DNA of 64,000 nucleotides, from NCBI RefSeq assembly GCF_023016005.1, contig NZ_JALKAZ010000001.1:2170001-2234000 (forward strand), written 5' to 3'. The translations under genes and the position numbers were made by a program. This document shows, piece after piece, positions 7,748 through 17,496 of this stretch; positions within the stretch are counted from its first letter, which is position 1; each line of letters starts with the position of its first letter. The notes under the pieces are model-generated. The model was not told the DNA's origin. It made no database searches and was given only the letters and a program-made list of their open reading frames with translations. The stretch is from Erythrobacter sp. F6033. GTDB taxonomy: Bacteria; Pseudomonadota; Alphaproteobacteria; Sphingomonadales; Sphingomonadaceae.

Positions 7748-10672
7748 TTAGAAGCGGAACTGTGCCGAAACGAAGAAGTCACGACCCAGAACATCGTATG
7801 TGCTCGGGTATGTGTTCGACTGCTCAGCGTTGTTAAAGTCACCAAGAAGCAGCGTGTTCGTGTCGTTAATGACGTTACCAGCTGCATCGAAGATTGGCGA
7901 CGATGGCAGAGTATCAAACAGGTTGTTGACACCAGCCGAGACGGTCAGGTTCTCCGACGCATCAAACGACAGCGTAAGATCGATGAGGTCGTATGCATCG
8001 ATACGCTCAACGAAGTTGTCGTCTGCATCAGTATCGTCGTTCACTGCCGACAGGTGACGCCAGCGTGTCGAGAGGGTCATAGGACCATCAGACCAGCTGA
8101 AACGCGAAGTCCACTTGAACGATGCCTGTGGATCATCACAGGTAAGTCCGAAGCGACCAGCACACTGATCAACAATCGTAGGATCCGATACGTCTGGACG
8201 GGTATCGTTCGATTCCGTCCAAGTACCCAGGAACAACACGTCGAAACGTGAGTCGCCGTCACCAGTGATCGAGAACGGTACCGAAGTGCCGTAGTTCACC
8301 TGAAGGTCGATACCCGAAGTGCTGAATTCAGCGATGTTCGCGCCACCGAGTACTGGTGGGTTGTCACGGCTGAATGCACCCTGCGCGTCACGTGTACCAA
8401 CGAAGGTAGCGCAACGTGGGTCGCTCAGATCCTGTGCTTGGTTGTAGCAGAGGTCCAGAGCTTGCTCGAGGCTGATCGTGGTGATCGCGTCTTCAACGAC
8501 GATGTCGAAGTAGTCGGCTGTGATCGTCAGACCAGGGATAAACGACGGCTGAAGCACGATACCAAAGGTATAGCTGTCCGAAGTTTCTTCACCGAGGTTC
8601 GGGTTACCACCGAACAGAGCAGCGATCTGGCCGTCTGGCTGGACAACTGCGTTGTTACCGATGTTACCAGCTGGAACGCCGTTAGCCTGACACAGCGCGA
8701 GAAGAGCACCGGTAGGAGTTGGAGCGTTACCAGCACCGCCGTCACCCGCACATGGATCGTTTGCGCCTGGGAAGCCGATGGCTGTACCCTGGAACAATTC
8801 ACCTACGTTCGGAGCACGAACAGCGCGCTGATACTGACCACGGAGCGTGATGTCCGGGATCGGCTGGAACTGCGCACCACCGGCATAAGTCCAAACACCG
8901 CCGACTGTGCCGAGCGAGTAATCGGAATAACGTGCCGCACCGTTCAGTTCGAAGCGGATACCGCTTTCGGTTTCGAACGGAATGTTAAGCTCACCGAAGA
9001 ACTCGGTTACGTTATACGCACCTTCAGTTGGCTCACCAGCGTTAAAGCCAGCTACGTCACCCGAAGCGAGGAACTCGTCAGGGATGAAGCGCGAGCTAAC
9101 CGAACGGTACTCAGTACCTACCGCGAAAGCGACTGGTTCTGCAGCACCAAGAGCAAAGTCACCGAAAGTACCCGAGATAACGCCAGAAGCGACTTCAAGA
9201 GTAGAGATATCGCCGTTTTGCGCTTGGATGCGGAATACGTCGACCATGTCAGGTGTAAGCGTACCAGCACCGAAGATGTTGATCTGCTCGTCACCAGTAC
9301 CATTCACCGCAGCAGTGAAGCGCGAAACAGATGCGTTACCCTGCTGAATGTTGGCGTTACGAGTACGCGAGTACATGTAGTACGCATCGTACTGCAGGTA
9401 ATCGGTGATGTCGCCGCGCGCACCAGTTACGATACGGAAAGCGTTCCGTTCGTCGAGGTTACGACGGCCGCCGGCTTCTTCAAGACGACGACGGATCTGT
9501 ACGTCGATCAGGCCGTTGTTTGCGTCCGCACCAGTTTCCGAAGCATCAAGCTGACGGAATTGTGCTTCTGTCGCAGCATCGATGAAGCCGTTTGCAACAA
9601 GCGAGTCGATGTCGAGGAAGGTGTTTACGAGAATTGGTGTTGGAGCCAGTTCTGCATCAACGCGGTTGTTGGTGTATGCAACTTCCGTGTAGAATTCGAG
9701 TGCATCCGAAACCTCGTAGCTCGCGTTACCGCCAAGCAGATACCGCTCTTGCGGGAGCTGCAGGTAGTTAACTGGAGCGTAGTTATAAAGGTCACGAGGA
9801 GTTTGGTAGTCGCGGAGCGAGCCCGGAGTACCAAAGATCGCGAGGTTGCTGTTAGGCTCGAACGAAGTGCCAGTTACATCGCCGTCGCCATCATAGCGAA
9901 GACGTGTTTCTGGTGGAAGCGACGAACCAAGCTGACGCAGTGGCGAACCACCAAGAGCGAAGAACGAGAAGTCACGGTCGCCCTGGAAGATTTCGTCACG
10001 GTTGAAGTACTCACCGAATACGGTGACGTTACCACGACCTTCATCGAAGCTCGAACCGATCGCACCATGGATCTGGTAACGACGGCCATCACCGCGCTCT
10101 GTGAGCGAGTACTGACCACCGATTTCAACGCCTTCAACTTCACGAAGACGGAAGTTCACAACACCTGCAAGAGCGTCCGAACCGTAGACGGCCGAAGCAC
10201 CACCGGTAACAACATCAACCGATTCCAGAAGGAACTGCGGGATGGTGTTCAAGTCGGTGATTTGGTTGGTATCATAGAACATCCAGCGGCGGCCATTGAC
10301 CAGCAGCATGGTACGTGTCGCGCCAAGACCACGAAGGTTCAGCGATGCAGTACCGTTACCTGGGTTGTTCGAGAACGATGTCGTACCTGGAACAACTTGC
10401 GGCAGGGTGTTGATTACGTTTTCAACGTTGACCGTACCAGAAAGTTGGAATTCTTCGGAATCAACGACTGCTACTGGAGCAGCAGTTTCAACGTTACGAC
10501 GCTGAATGCGTGAGCCGGTAACAACGATAAAGTTGTCATCAGCAGCTTCGGCCGAACCATCAGTGCCGACGGATACCGGCTCTTCTTGGTCCTGAGCATA
10601 TGCTGGCGTTGCAACCATGGCACCAGCCATGATTGTACCCGCAAGCAGACTGCCTTTGCTAAAACGGTTCAT
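7748..10672 (-). CDS. TonB-dependent outer membrane receptor
   Basis: 974-residue outer membrane transporter driven by TonB. It has a signal peptide of about 26 residues ending AYAQ, then the start of the plug domain (DNFIVVTGSRIQRRNVETAAP, NVENVINTLPQVVPG, LNLRGLGATRTMLLVNGRRW). A long beta-barrel follows, ending in the aromatic C-terminus DFFVSAQFRF. AAGGGGAC precedes the ATG. The family is the large proteobacterial group often found beside peptidases or hydrolases. The ligand is unknown, with peptides or glycans as candidates. The strand opposite is almost free of stops, which reflects codon bias rather than a second gene. Confidence 0.93.
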   Translation of the reverse strand: MNRFSKGSLLAGTIMAGAMVATPAYAQDQEEPVSVGTDGSAEAADDNFIVVTGSRIQRRNVETAAPVAVVDSEEFQLSGTVNVENVINTLPQVVPGTTSFSNNPGNGTASLNLRGLGATRTMLLVNGRRWMFYDTNQITDLNTIPQFLLESVDVVTGGASAVYGSDALAGVVNFRLREVEGVEIGGQYSLTERGDGRRYQIHGAIGSSFDEGRGNVTVFGEYFNRDEIFQGDRDFSFFALGGSPLRQLGSSLPPETRLRYDGDGDVTGTSFEPNSNLAIFGTPGSLRDYQTPRDLYNYAPVNYLQLPQERYLLGGNASYEVSDALEFYTEVAYTNNRVDAELAPTPILVNTFLDIDSLVANGFIDAATEAQFRQLDASETGADANNGLIDVQIRRRLEEAGGRRNLDERNAFRIVTGARGDITDYLQYDAYYMYSRTRNANIQQGNASVSRFTAAVNGTGDEQINIFGAGTLTPDMVDVFRIQAQNGDISTLEVASGVISGTFGDFALGAAEPVAFAVGTEYRSVSSRFIPDEFLASGDVAGFNAGEPTEGAYNVTEFFGELNIPFETESGIRFELNGAARYSDYSLGTVGGVWTYAGGAQFQPIPDITLRGQYQRAVRAPNVGELFQGTAIGFPGANDPCAGDGGAGNAPTPTGALLALCQANGVPAGNIGNNAVVQPDGQIAALFGGNPNLGEETSDSYTFGIVLQPSFIPGLTITADYFDIVVEDAITTISLEQALDLCYNQAQDLSDPRCATFVGTRDAQGAFSRDNPPVLGGANIAEFSTSGIDLQVNYGTSVPFSITGDGDSRFDVLFLGTWTESNDTRPDVSDPTIVDQCAGRFGLTCDDPQASFKWTSRFSWSDGPMTLSTRWRHLSAVNDDTDADDNFVERIDAYDLIDLTLSFDASENLTVSAGVNNLFDTLPSSPIFDAAGNVINDTNTLLLGDFNNAEQSNTYPSTYDVLGRDFFVSAQFRF

Positions 10673-10947
10673 TTTAGTCCCCTTAGGAGTTTGCGACCTT
10701 GATTGGTTCGCATTTGGCTAAAATCACGGGCAATTACCCGGATTGGGCGGCCTTAAGACACGCGAACCCTTTTTCGCAATCGCAACAAGCGTGCTTAACG
10801 AAGGTTGATTACAACGTGTGACATTCACGCTACACATGTTGCCACGGCTCAATTCTCTTGGTCTTTGTCGCCACTTGGAACTAACGGAACGAGGGTTTTT
10901 GAGGTAGTTGTGGCCAGGAAATCACAAGTTCTTTTGGAGATTACGGG
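10673..10947. other. Divergent intergenic region
   Basis: 275 bases between the minus-strand receptor and the plus-strand exported protein. It must hold both promoters. I could not pick convincing -35/-10 pairs, and I see no repeat or RNA gene. The Shine-Dalgarno sites AAGGGGAC (receptor) and TTGGAG (10948 gene) lie at its ends. Confidence 0.5.
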
Positions 10948-11496
10948 ATGCAAAATTCGTCGGTTGGTCAAGCCAGAGGGCTGAGAATAGGTCTAAGTCT
11001 AGCAGCAGCGATGTTCGCATCGAGCGCTGCCGCACAATCAGAGGATACCGCTTCTGACGGTGCAAATCTGGATGGCCTGAAAGTGTGTCAGAAGATTGCT
11101 GACAATGCAGAGCGTCTCGCGTGTTTCGACAATGCGGTAGGCCAAATTGTCACGGCGACCGAGACAGGCGAGCTTACGGTCATAAACAAGGAAGATGCCA
11201 AGAAAACTCGCCGCAGCCTGTTTGGCTTCGCGCTCCCGGATATTGGCATTTTCGGCGGCGGTGACGATGAAGAGGACGAATTGTTCGAGACCACAATCAC
11301 GAGCGCTCGCTATCTCTCCGGGAAGAAAATCCGGTTCACCACGGCTGAGGGCGCAGTTTGGGAGATGAAGAACGTCCCGCGCCGGCTCCAACAAATCAAG
11401 TCCGGCGATAAAGCGGTCTTCAAGCAAGCGTCGATGGGCACATTTTTTGTGCGGATTAACGGCCAGCTTGGAGTTCGGGGGAAACGCGTCGAATAA
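10948..11496 (+). CDS. Exported protein of unknown function
   Basis: 182 residues with an N-terminal signal peptide (LRIGLSLAAAMFASSAAAQ, cleavage after AAA or AAAQ). Next comes a short helical segment with two cysteines in LKVCQKIADNAERLACFDN. This CxxI-D-xRLxCFD pattern is common in small periplasmic proteins of unknown role. An acidic, Gly-rich linker (GGGDDEEDE) leads to a beta-rich C-terminal half (KKIRFTTAEGAVWEM) that looks like a small OB- or SH3-like fold. TTGGAG precedes the ATG. No function can be assigned. It is divergent from the receptor at 7748-10672. Confidence 0.7.
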   Translation: MQNSSVGQARGLRIGLSLAAAMFASSAAAQSEDTASDGANLDGLKVCQKIADNAERLACFDNAVGQIVTATETGELTVINKEDAKKTRRSLFGFALPDIGIFGGGDDEEDELFETTITSARYLSGKKIRFTTAEGAVWEMKNVPRRLQQIKSGDKAVFKQASMGTFFVRINGQLGVRGKRVE

Positions 11497-11520
11497 GGCG
11501 CTGAACCCCAATCAATGGAA

Positions 11521-11556
11521 AAGGCCCGCCCTGCTATGCGCAGAGCGGGCCATTTT
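11521..11556 (+). terminator. Intrinsic terminator
   Basis: GGCCCGC (11523-11529) pairs with GCGGGCC (11545-11551). The inner CTGC/GCAG pairs extend the stem past a single mismatch, and ATTTTT follows. It sits 25 bases after the stop of the gene at 10948-11496. Confidence 0.8.
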
Positions 11557-11581
11557 TCTAAGCAACTTCTTTATCGAGTGA

Positions 11582-13576
11582 TCAGAGCCCGCCTGGGCCG
11601 CAATCGTTCGCAAGGAAATCAAGGATCTTGGTCATGATCTGCTGCTGGTGAGTGTACATGTGCGTGTTGTAGAAGTGATCCGCACCTTCGATGGTCACAA
11701 ACTGACCATCCTTGCCTGCAGCTTCAAATGCCTTCTTATAGTCTTTGAAGTGGTAATACATCACGCGGCGATCCTGTTCAGGATGCATCATCAGCAACGG
11801 AATGTTGACCTTTGACACCTCGTTGATCGGATTGACACCGATCATCCCGCGACGTTTAGACCACGCGTCAAGCGCTTTAAGCGATGTATCGCGGCGGCCC
11901 ATATACTGCTTTTCGGCATCGGCAACCGCTGCACCCGCAATGGCACATTGATACAGCTGCGGATCGCGTGAAAGCGTGTAAAGCGCGGCCTGACCGCCAT
12001 ACGACCAGCCAAAGAACGCAACACGGTCAGGATCGACCAGACCCTGCTCGATGAGGTGCAAAACGCCATCATCTTTATCGTCCTGCATCCGGCCACCGTG
12101 TTCGCCATAGCCGGCGTCAAAGTGCTTTTGACCCCAACCTGTCGAAATGCGGTTTTCAGGATGGAATACCATGTAGCCCGCATTCGCAAGCATTTGGCCC
12201 CATTCGTCATAGCTGACCCGACCGTTTACGTGCGGTCCGCCATTGTGCTGAACCACTAGAGGGAACGGACCTTTGCCCTTTGGTACTGTGATATAGCCAG
12301 GAATTTCCAAGCCATCGCGTGCTTTGTAACGGATGTACTTAACTTCCGAGAGCTGTTCCGGGTTGATCAGCGGATTACGGCTGCCAAGTTTTGCCAGCTT
12401 GCCGTCTTTGACCAGCCAGAATGAACCCGGATCTTTTGGACCGCGGTTCTGGACAACCATCGTCCGGCCATCGAGAGAACGGCTGGAAATGCCGATATCA
12501 TGGGCATACGGAATTTGCTTCTCAAGCGCTTCGTGAAGTGCCTTCTCGTCTTCGTCGAACCAATGGCGTTCGCCCTTTGCACCGGAGTAACGCGCCGCGA
12601 CGAGCTTGTCGTTGCCCGGGATCGAGTGCGTTTGAATACGGGTAACGTCGGCGTCTTCAGCCTGGAAGATCTTCTCACCGACAGTGCCGTTGTTGAAGTC
12701 AAAGTGGTAAAGCGCCGCTTTGTCTTCGCCATCGCGGTTGTCGATGAAATAGCCTTTGTTTGGGTCGTTCGGATCCAGACCGGCAAGACCGTGGAAACCG
12801 CCAAGGATCCGGTACAGGTTACCCTGCTCGTTCATGTCGGTTTCCTGGAACTTCGTCCAAGAACCGTCACCCGGCTTGCGGTAATATTCCTTCAGCATTC
12901 CGTCGCCGCGATCGAGGACCGAGGTATAACGAGGATTGCCCTCATTATCCCAGAGCTGGACCTGAGGAAACTTGCTATTGCCTTTCAGAACAAGGGATTT
13001 GCTGCCCTTTTTCAGATCGAACTTGTAATATGCACGTGGGCGAAACGCTGCGAACGGATCAACGCCGCTCGTATCCGGAATCGCGTTGCCTGTTCCGATC
13101 AAGACCTTGTCAGGATCGGTTGGCAGTGTGTTGACGATGCTGAAATCGCCCTCAACCTTATTGATCTTGTTAGAGATCGGATTGTACGAAAACGCGAGGT
13201 AATCGCGAATGTCCTGCTCAGGACGCTTCACTTGGTCGCGGCGAACCTGCCACGCAGTGCCGAAGATGAACTCGTTGCTGACCCAACGTGCGCCGATGAT
13301 TTCCATCGGGTCCGCGTTGATCGTGCGGAATGGTTTCGTCAGATCATCGGTTTTAAAGACCTGCAGAAGATACTCGCCGTCGCGGCTTGGGTTGATGTGC
13401 ACCAACACGTGCTTCCCATCGGGCGAGACTTGCACGGCGTTTACAACATCGCGCAACGCCCAGACGTCGATCGGCACGCTGGCTTGCGCTTGTGTCTCGC
13501 TGGGGGCGGAGACGCTGAGACCTAACGCCGATACGCCGACCATTGCGGCCATCAAGGGTGCTTTTAAAAGCTTCAT
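11582..13576 (-). CDS. S9-family serine peptidase (prolyl oligopeptidase type), exported
   Basis: 664 residues. A signal peptide (LLKAPLMAAMVGVSALGLSV, cleaved near TQAQA) points to the periplasm. The N-terminal part is a beta-propeller-like region. The C-terminal alpha/beta hydrolase holds Ser525 in GWSYGGQAA, an Asp in HPEQDRR and a His in GADHFY, the full triad. It would cleave short peptides. The start at 13576 (MKLLKAP) is preceded by GGAAGAG. The in-frame start at 13618 would put 14 residues before the signal peptide. It lies between two TonB receptors, suggesting it processes imported peptides. An isopeptidase role is possible but nothing shows it. Confidence 0.9.
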   Translation of the reverse strand: MKLLKAPLMAAMVGVSALGLSVSAPSETQAQASVPIDVWALRDVVNAVQVSPDGKHVLVHINPSRDGEYLLQVFKTDDLTKPFRTINADPMEIIGARWVSNEFIFGTAWQVRRDQVKRPEQDIRDYLAFSYNPISNKINKVEGDFSIVNTLPTDPDKVLIGTGNAIPDTSGVDPFAAFRPRAYYKFDLKKGSKSLVLKGNSKFPQVQLWDNEGNPRYTSVLDRGDGMLKEYYRKPGDGSWTKFQETDMNEQGNLYRILGGFHGLAGLDPNDPNKGYFIDNRDGEDKAALYHFDFNNGTVGEKIFQAEDADVTRIQTHSIPGNDKLVAARYSGAKGERHWFDEDEKALHEALEKQIPYAHDIGISSRSLDGRTMVVQNRGPKDPGSFWLVKDGKLAKLGSRNPLINPEQLSEVKYIRYKARDGLEIPGYITVPKGKGPFPLVVQHNGGPHVNGRVSYDEWGQMLANAGYMVFHPENRISTGWGQKHFDAGYGEHGGRMQDDKDDGVLHLIEQGLVDPDRVAFFGWSYGGQAALYTLSRDPQLYQCAIAGAAVADAEKQYMGRRDTSLKALDAWSKRRGMIGVNPINEVSKVNIPLLMMHPEQDRRVMYYHFKDYKKAFEAAGKDGQFVTIEGADHFYNTHMYTHQQQIMTKILDFLANDCGPGGL

Positions 13577-13670
13577 GGTTTGAACTCTTCCAGTTTGAAA
13601 AGAATGGATGTTCTTCATGAGTCGCCTGGCCTCCCGTCCAGCGCCTCGAACATATGCAGTAAAACAAAAA

Positions 13671-13707
13671 AGCGGCCCCTCGGCAAGTGCGAGGGGCCGC
13701 TCTTTTT
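13671..13707. terminator. Intrinsic terminator between TonB receptor and S9 peptidase genes
   Basis: 12-bp stem AGCGGCCCCTCG (13671-13682) / CGAGGGGCCGCT (13690-13701) with a 7-base loop, flanked by AAAACAAAAA on the left and CTTTTT on the right. Read on the minus strand it ends the receptor transcript (13730-17155). Confidence 0.82.
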
Positions 13708-13729
13708 CGTTAAATTCGCAGGCTATGCC

Positions 13730-16700
13730 TTAGAATTCGAAACGGATCGAACCGAAGAACTCGCGTCCGTCGTAATCGTAGCCGTTACCAATCGCGGTGT
13801 TGGCAATCGCAAGCACTTCGCCGCCATCAACCTGTGGTGGTGATGTGTCGAAGATGTTGTCGACGCCGAGGATAACGGTGAAGTTATCAGCACGGTAGCG
13901 CAGCGATGCTGTGTGGTAGAAGATTTCGTCAGCGAAACCTACGTCACGACAGAATACACCGTCACCTACAACGATGCCATCAGGGTTGCCAGCGGCATCA
14001 CGCGAACCACCGCCGAGGCAGGTGTTGCCGACGAAGCCGGTTGCTGTGCCGTCAGGACCGAAGCCGAATGCATCCGAGAATGCATCGATACCATCAACAT
14101 CTTGCTCAACAGCGCCGGTGTAACGGGTCTGCCAAGTGAAACGCAGATCGTCGATGTCAGCTGTGAACGTGGCCGTACCGGTCCAACGTGGAAGGCTGAA
14201 TTCACCGGCATCATCATCAAATGTTGGCGAACCATCATCGTTGATGAAGAGCGTGCTGCGCTCGATCAGGTGGTTAGCGCGGACGTTAACACCTAGGTCA
14301 ACGCTTGTCCCGCCGATCATGACTTCCTTGCCGAAAGTGGCGTTGAAATCGAGACCGCGAACGTTTTCTTCGTTCAGGTTGATGAACCCGGCAAATACGT
14401 CCGAGACCAGCTGCGTGCCAGTTGTAGAGACCGAAATACGATCACAGAACGGGCTGACGGTTCCATCGTCGCGGCCATAGCAGTCGTTCAGAATGAACTG
14501 ACCGTTTGGCGAGATGATCGAATCTTCGAGTTTGATGTCGAAATAGTTGACACCGAAGCTCACGTCGAAATCGCTACCCCAGGTATCTTCATACGCCATA
14601 CCCGCAGTGATCGAACGCGAAGTCTCAGGCTGAATGTCGAGGCTACCACCACGAGCGATTTCAACACTGGCGTTCTGCACCGGAGGAAGCGAGCCGCCGC
14701 CAGCTGGATCGTCTTGCAGACCAGCCGAAGTTGGATCACGGCCTTCGCGGACGCAGTTTGCAAGGATGAAGTCTTCACGATCATCCTGTGTCGCATCATA
14801 CGTACCAGTCGTATCATCAAAGGCATCATCCGGAACCGCGCACGGGTCAAACAGGGTGTTAAAGCCGGTTTGCGAACCGAGGAAGTTCTCACGAAGGTTC
14901 GGCGCACGGAACGAAGTACCGTAGCTAAACTTCACAAGCAGTTCCGAAACCGGACGCCAACCACCTTTGATCGCGTAGGTGAAGTTCGTACCGTAGAACT
15001 GCTCGTTGGTCACACGACCCGAGAGGTTCACGTTGAGCTCTTCCACCAGCGGCTTACCAGCCATCAATGGAATGTCGACTTCACCGAATGCTTCAAAGAT
15101 ACGCTTCGAACCAACAGCACCGCTATCGGCGAAGAAACCGAAGAAGAGGCCGTTAGAAGCAACCGAGTTGGCTTGCGAGTTGATCCGGTCGAAACGATAT
15201 TCAACACCGACCACTGCACCGACTGGTCCAGCAGGAAGTTCAAACAGGTCACCGGTCGCAAACGCGTTCAACGTGACTTGCTCATACGTAGTGAGGAACG
15301 AACGGTCGCCGAACACGTAATCGCGCTCTGCTGCCGTTTCGAAATCACCAAGGCCAACCGCAAGAACGCTTGGCGCGAACAGGTTTACCGGAACACAGCC
15401 CTGAGTCAGATCGGAAAGAGCCGCATCCGGGTTTGCCAGTGCCGAAGCGTCGCATGGTGTGATCGACGCTGGATCACCTACGATGCCAGCGATCAGACCG
15501 GTACCGAATGCCTGACCCGAAATGTAGTCATCAGCAATGCCATCGCCGTTGTTGTCGAAGATGCCGTCGCCATCGAAATCCTGGGTAGGATCGATGCCGA
15601 GTGCAAAAGCGAGCTTGTCTTCACGGATACCGCGAACATTCGAAGTACCTTCGGCACGCGAGTAAACGCCCGCTACATCGAAGGTCCAGCTTGAGCCAAT
15701 GAACGGCAGATCGCCGCGAACACCGAGAACGCCGCGATATTGTTCTTGAACAACATCGGTGTTGTTACGGTCACCTTGGATCGCAAAGACTGGGCGAACC
15801 GCGATCGGACCAAGCGCACTACGGGCTGAGCCTGGCAGCGCAGCTCCCGTATCCGCACGGCAATCAACGCCGGTAACAGCAGTGTTACATGGGTTGAATG
15901 CGTTATCATCCGGAACAAACGGGAAGATCTGAGCGAAGAATTCATTATCCGCCGAGATTTCAGCACGTGAGTAGAGCGCTTCGAAGTAAGGCGTAATGTT
16001 CGCCTCACCCGGGAACGTGTACTCACCATAAGCCATGATGTTGTACAGGTTCTGCTCACTGAGGAAGATCTGCTCGGGGTTGATGCCGTTCAGGTTCTGC
16101 TCGTTGAGGAAGTCAACGTCTTGAATTCCATCACCGTCGCCATCGATTGGCGAACCACCGAAGAACGATTCGTTGAAGTTTGGAATACCGCTGTTGCTGG
16201 GGCCTTCGGTGAAGTACACCGAGCCAACGCTAGTGAACGGGATAATGATCCGGCCGTTAAAGCCGTTTTGCGCACATTCACTGGTCGAGGTGGTGATCGT
16301 ACCACCCGAGTCAGCAAGAGCGTTTGCCTGGTTATCGATACCAAGACGACGGATTTCACCGTCCTGCGTGATTTCCAGCTGAGTATTACAACCCTGGAAG
16401 AAGTCACGATCGCTCAGACGGATCGCGTCACGGTGATCGTATTCTGCACCGATGCCGAAGAAGGCACGGTCAGTGTTGAAGCCCCAAGCGGCGCTGACGG
16501 AGTAGTCTTCGCCGGAGCCCTGAGGGTTGATTTCGCCGCGACCGAACAGCTCGAGGCCGTCGAAGTCTTTACGGAGGATCACGTTACCAACACCGGCAAC
16601 AGCATCCGAACCGTAAACCGAAGACGCACCGTCAAGCAGCAGGTCGTAACGGTCGATCAAAGACCCTGGAAGCAGGTTCAACGATGGAACAGTTGGAGCA

Positions 16701-17155
16701 CCTTCAACACCAGCAGGTGCGAGACGGCGACCATTGATCATCAAGAGGGTACGGTCAGCACCGAGACCACGAAGGTTCAGCGTTACCGAACCCGGACCGT
16801 TGTCGAGAACGAAACCCTGGAAGGTCGCATCAATCTGCTGACCAGAGGCGCTCTCGGAACGCTGAAGGATTTGCGAAGGATCGAAAAGACCGGCTTCTTG
16901 CGATTGCTCGGTGGTAAGAACCTGAAGCGGCGAAATCGAGCTGTATGTATCGCGAACAATACGCGAACCGGTAACCGTGATACGGCCCTGGTCCTGCGCT
17001 TCTGGTTCGTCAGACGTTACGTCGACTTGCTCTTCTTCATCTTCGGCCTGATCCTGGCCTTCGTCCTGCGCGTAAGCCGGACCTGCGACGACAAAAGCGA
17101 GGGCCGAAGCCGAAAACGCCAATGCCTTCACGGAATTGCTGTGAAACTTTTTCAT
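13730..17155 (-). CDS. Large TonB-dependent outer membrane receptor
   Basis: 1141-residue TonB-dependent receptor. The signal peptide (ALAFSASALAFVVAGPAYAQ) is followed by an acidic spacer (DEGQDQAEDEEEQVD), the plug domain (GRITVTGSRIVRDTY, VTLNLRGLGADRTLLMINGR) and a long barrel ending in the aromatic strand REFFGSIRFEF. The start at 17155 (MKKFHSNS) has CTGGAG five bases upstream. An in-frame upstream extension to 17311 lacks a signal peptide and was rejected. It lies just upstream of the S9 peptidase but is separated from it by a terminator. The plug start and domain order match the receptor at 7748-10672, so they are paralogues of one subgroup. The ligand is unknown. Confidence 0.93.
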   Translation of the reverse strand: MKKFHSNSVKALAFSASALAFVVAGPAYAQDEGQDQAEDEEEQVDVTSDEPEAQDQGRITVTGSRIVRDTYSSISPLQVLTTEQSQEAGLFDPSQILQRSESASGQQIDATFQGFVLDNGPGSVTLNLRGLGADRTLLMINGRRLAPAGVEGAPTVPSLNLLPGSLIDRYDLLLDGASSVYGSDAVAGVGNVILRKDFDGLELFGRGEINPQGSGEDYSVSAAWGFNTDRAFFGIGAEYDHRDAIRLSDRDFFQGCNTQLEITQDGEIRRLGIDNQANALADSGGTITTSTSECAQNGFNGRIIIPFTSVGSVYFTEGPSNSGIPNFNESFFGGSPIDGDGDGIQDVDFLNEQNLNGINPEQIFLSEQNLYNIMAYGEYTFPGEANITPYFEALYSRAEISADNEFFAQIFPFVPDDNAFNPCNTAVTGVDCRADTGAALPGSARSALGPIAVRPVFAIQGDRNNTDVVQEQYRGVLGVRGDLPFIGSSWTFDVAGVYSRAEGTSNVRGIREDKLAFALGIDPTQDFDGDGIFDNNGDGIADDYISGQAFGTGLIAGIVGDPASITPCDASALANPDAALSDLTQGCVPVNLFAPSVLAVGLGDFETAAERDYVFGDRSFLTTYEQVTLNAFATGDLFELPAGPVGAVVGVEYRFDRINSQANSVASNGLFFGFFADSGAVGSKRIFEAFGEVDIPLMAGKPLVEELNVNLSGRVTNEQFYGTNFTYAIKGGWRPVSELLVKFSYGTSFRAPNLRENFLGSQTGFNTLFDPCAVPDDAFDDTTGTYDATQDDREDFILANCVREGRDPTSAGLQDDPAGGGSLPPVQNASVEIARGGSLDIQPETSRSITAGMAYEDTWGSDFDVSFGVNYFDIKLEDSIISPNGQFILNDCYGRDDGTVSPFCDRISVSTTGTQLVSDVFAGFINLNEENVRGLDFNATFGKEVMIGGTSVDLGVNVRANHLIERSTLFINDDGSPTFDDDAGEFSLPRWTGTATFTADIDDLRFTWQTRYTGAVEQDVDGIDAFSDAFGFGPDGTATGFVGNTCLGGGSRDAAGNPDGIVVGDGVFCRDVGFADEIFYHTASLRYRADNFTVILGVDNIFDTSPPQVDGGEVLAIANTAIGNGYDYDGREFFGSIRFEF

Positions 17156-17496
17156 GATAACTCCAGTTGCGACAACTGGAACTTTGCTTTGCGGACCAAA
17201 CACATTTCGCGAATCACATCTTACCCAAACGTGACGTGCGAATCCCCTGCTCGCGCCGCAACAAAGCCCCTGCGGTGGTGGAGGTGTGCAATAGTGACTG
17301 TTTGATGTCAAAGCGGGTGCCGCGCGTTCACAACTTTTAAACCCTGTGTTGCGTTAATCCCACAGACAGAATTCGCTCTCGTAATTTTTTGTGATTATGA
17401 CTTTGCGATAAATACAAAAGAGGGCGGGCCGCACGAAACAATCCACCCTCTATGCATTTATGCCAAATTCGCGAAAGCAAGTTGCTGAGCCGCGAC
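17156..17496. other. Intergenic region with receptor leader and clpB terminator
   Basis: 341 bases without a gene. It holds the Shine-Dalgarno and presumably the promoter of the minus-strand receptor gene, an AT-rich stretch around 17335-17420, and the clpB terminator near 17419-17451. I see no RNA gene or repeat. Confidence 0.5.
17416..17451 (-). terminator. clpB terminator
   Basis: On the minus strand AGAGGGTGG pairs with CCGCCCTCT (9 bp, one G-U) and is followed by TTTTGTATTT. It lies about 45 bases after the clpB stop. Confidence 0.7.

Noticed and set aside
8438-10513. Long open frame (691 codons) on the plus strand opposite the TonB receptor gene
   Set aside because: It mirrors the receptor codon by codon. 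GC-rich codon bias avoids TTA, CTA and TCA, which are the codons that would give stops on the other strand. The product shows no domain, signal or Shine-Dalgarno.
11582-17155. Lasso-peptide import and cleavage cluster
   Set aside because: An S9 peptidase with TonB receptors is suggestive, but no precursor, cyclase, or protease B1/B2 gene is in the window, so it cannot be called.
14714-17305. Open frames of 326 and 394 codons opposite the second TonB receptor
   Set aside because: Same explanation as for the first receptor. The frames lie entirely within the opposite gene and have low-complexity Thr/Val/Arg-rich products.
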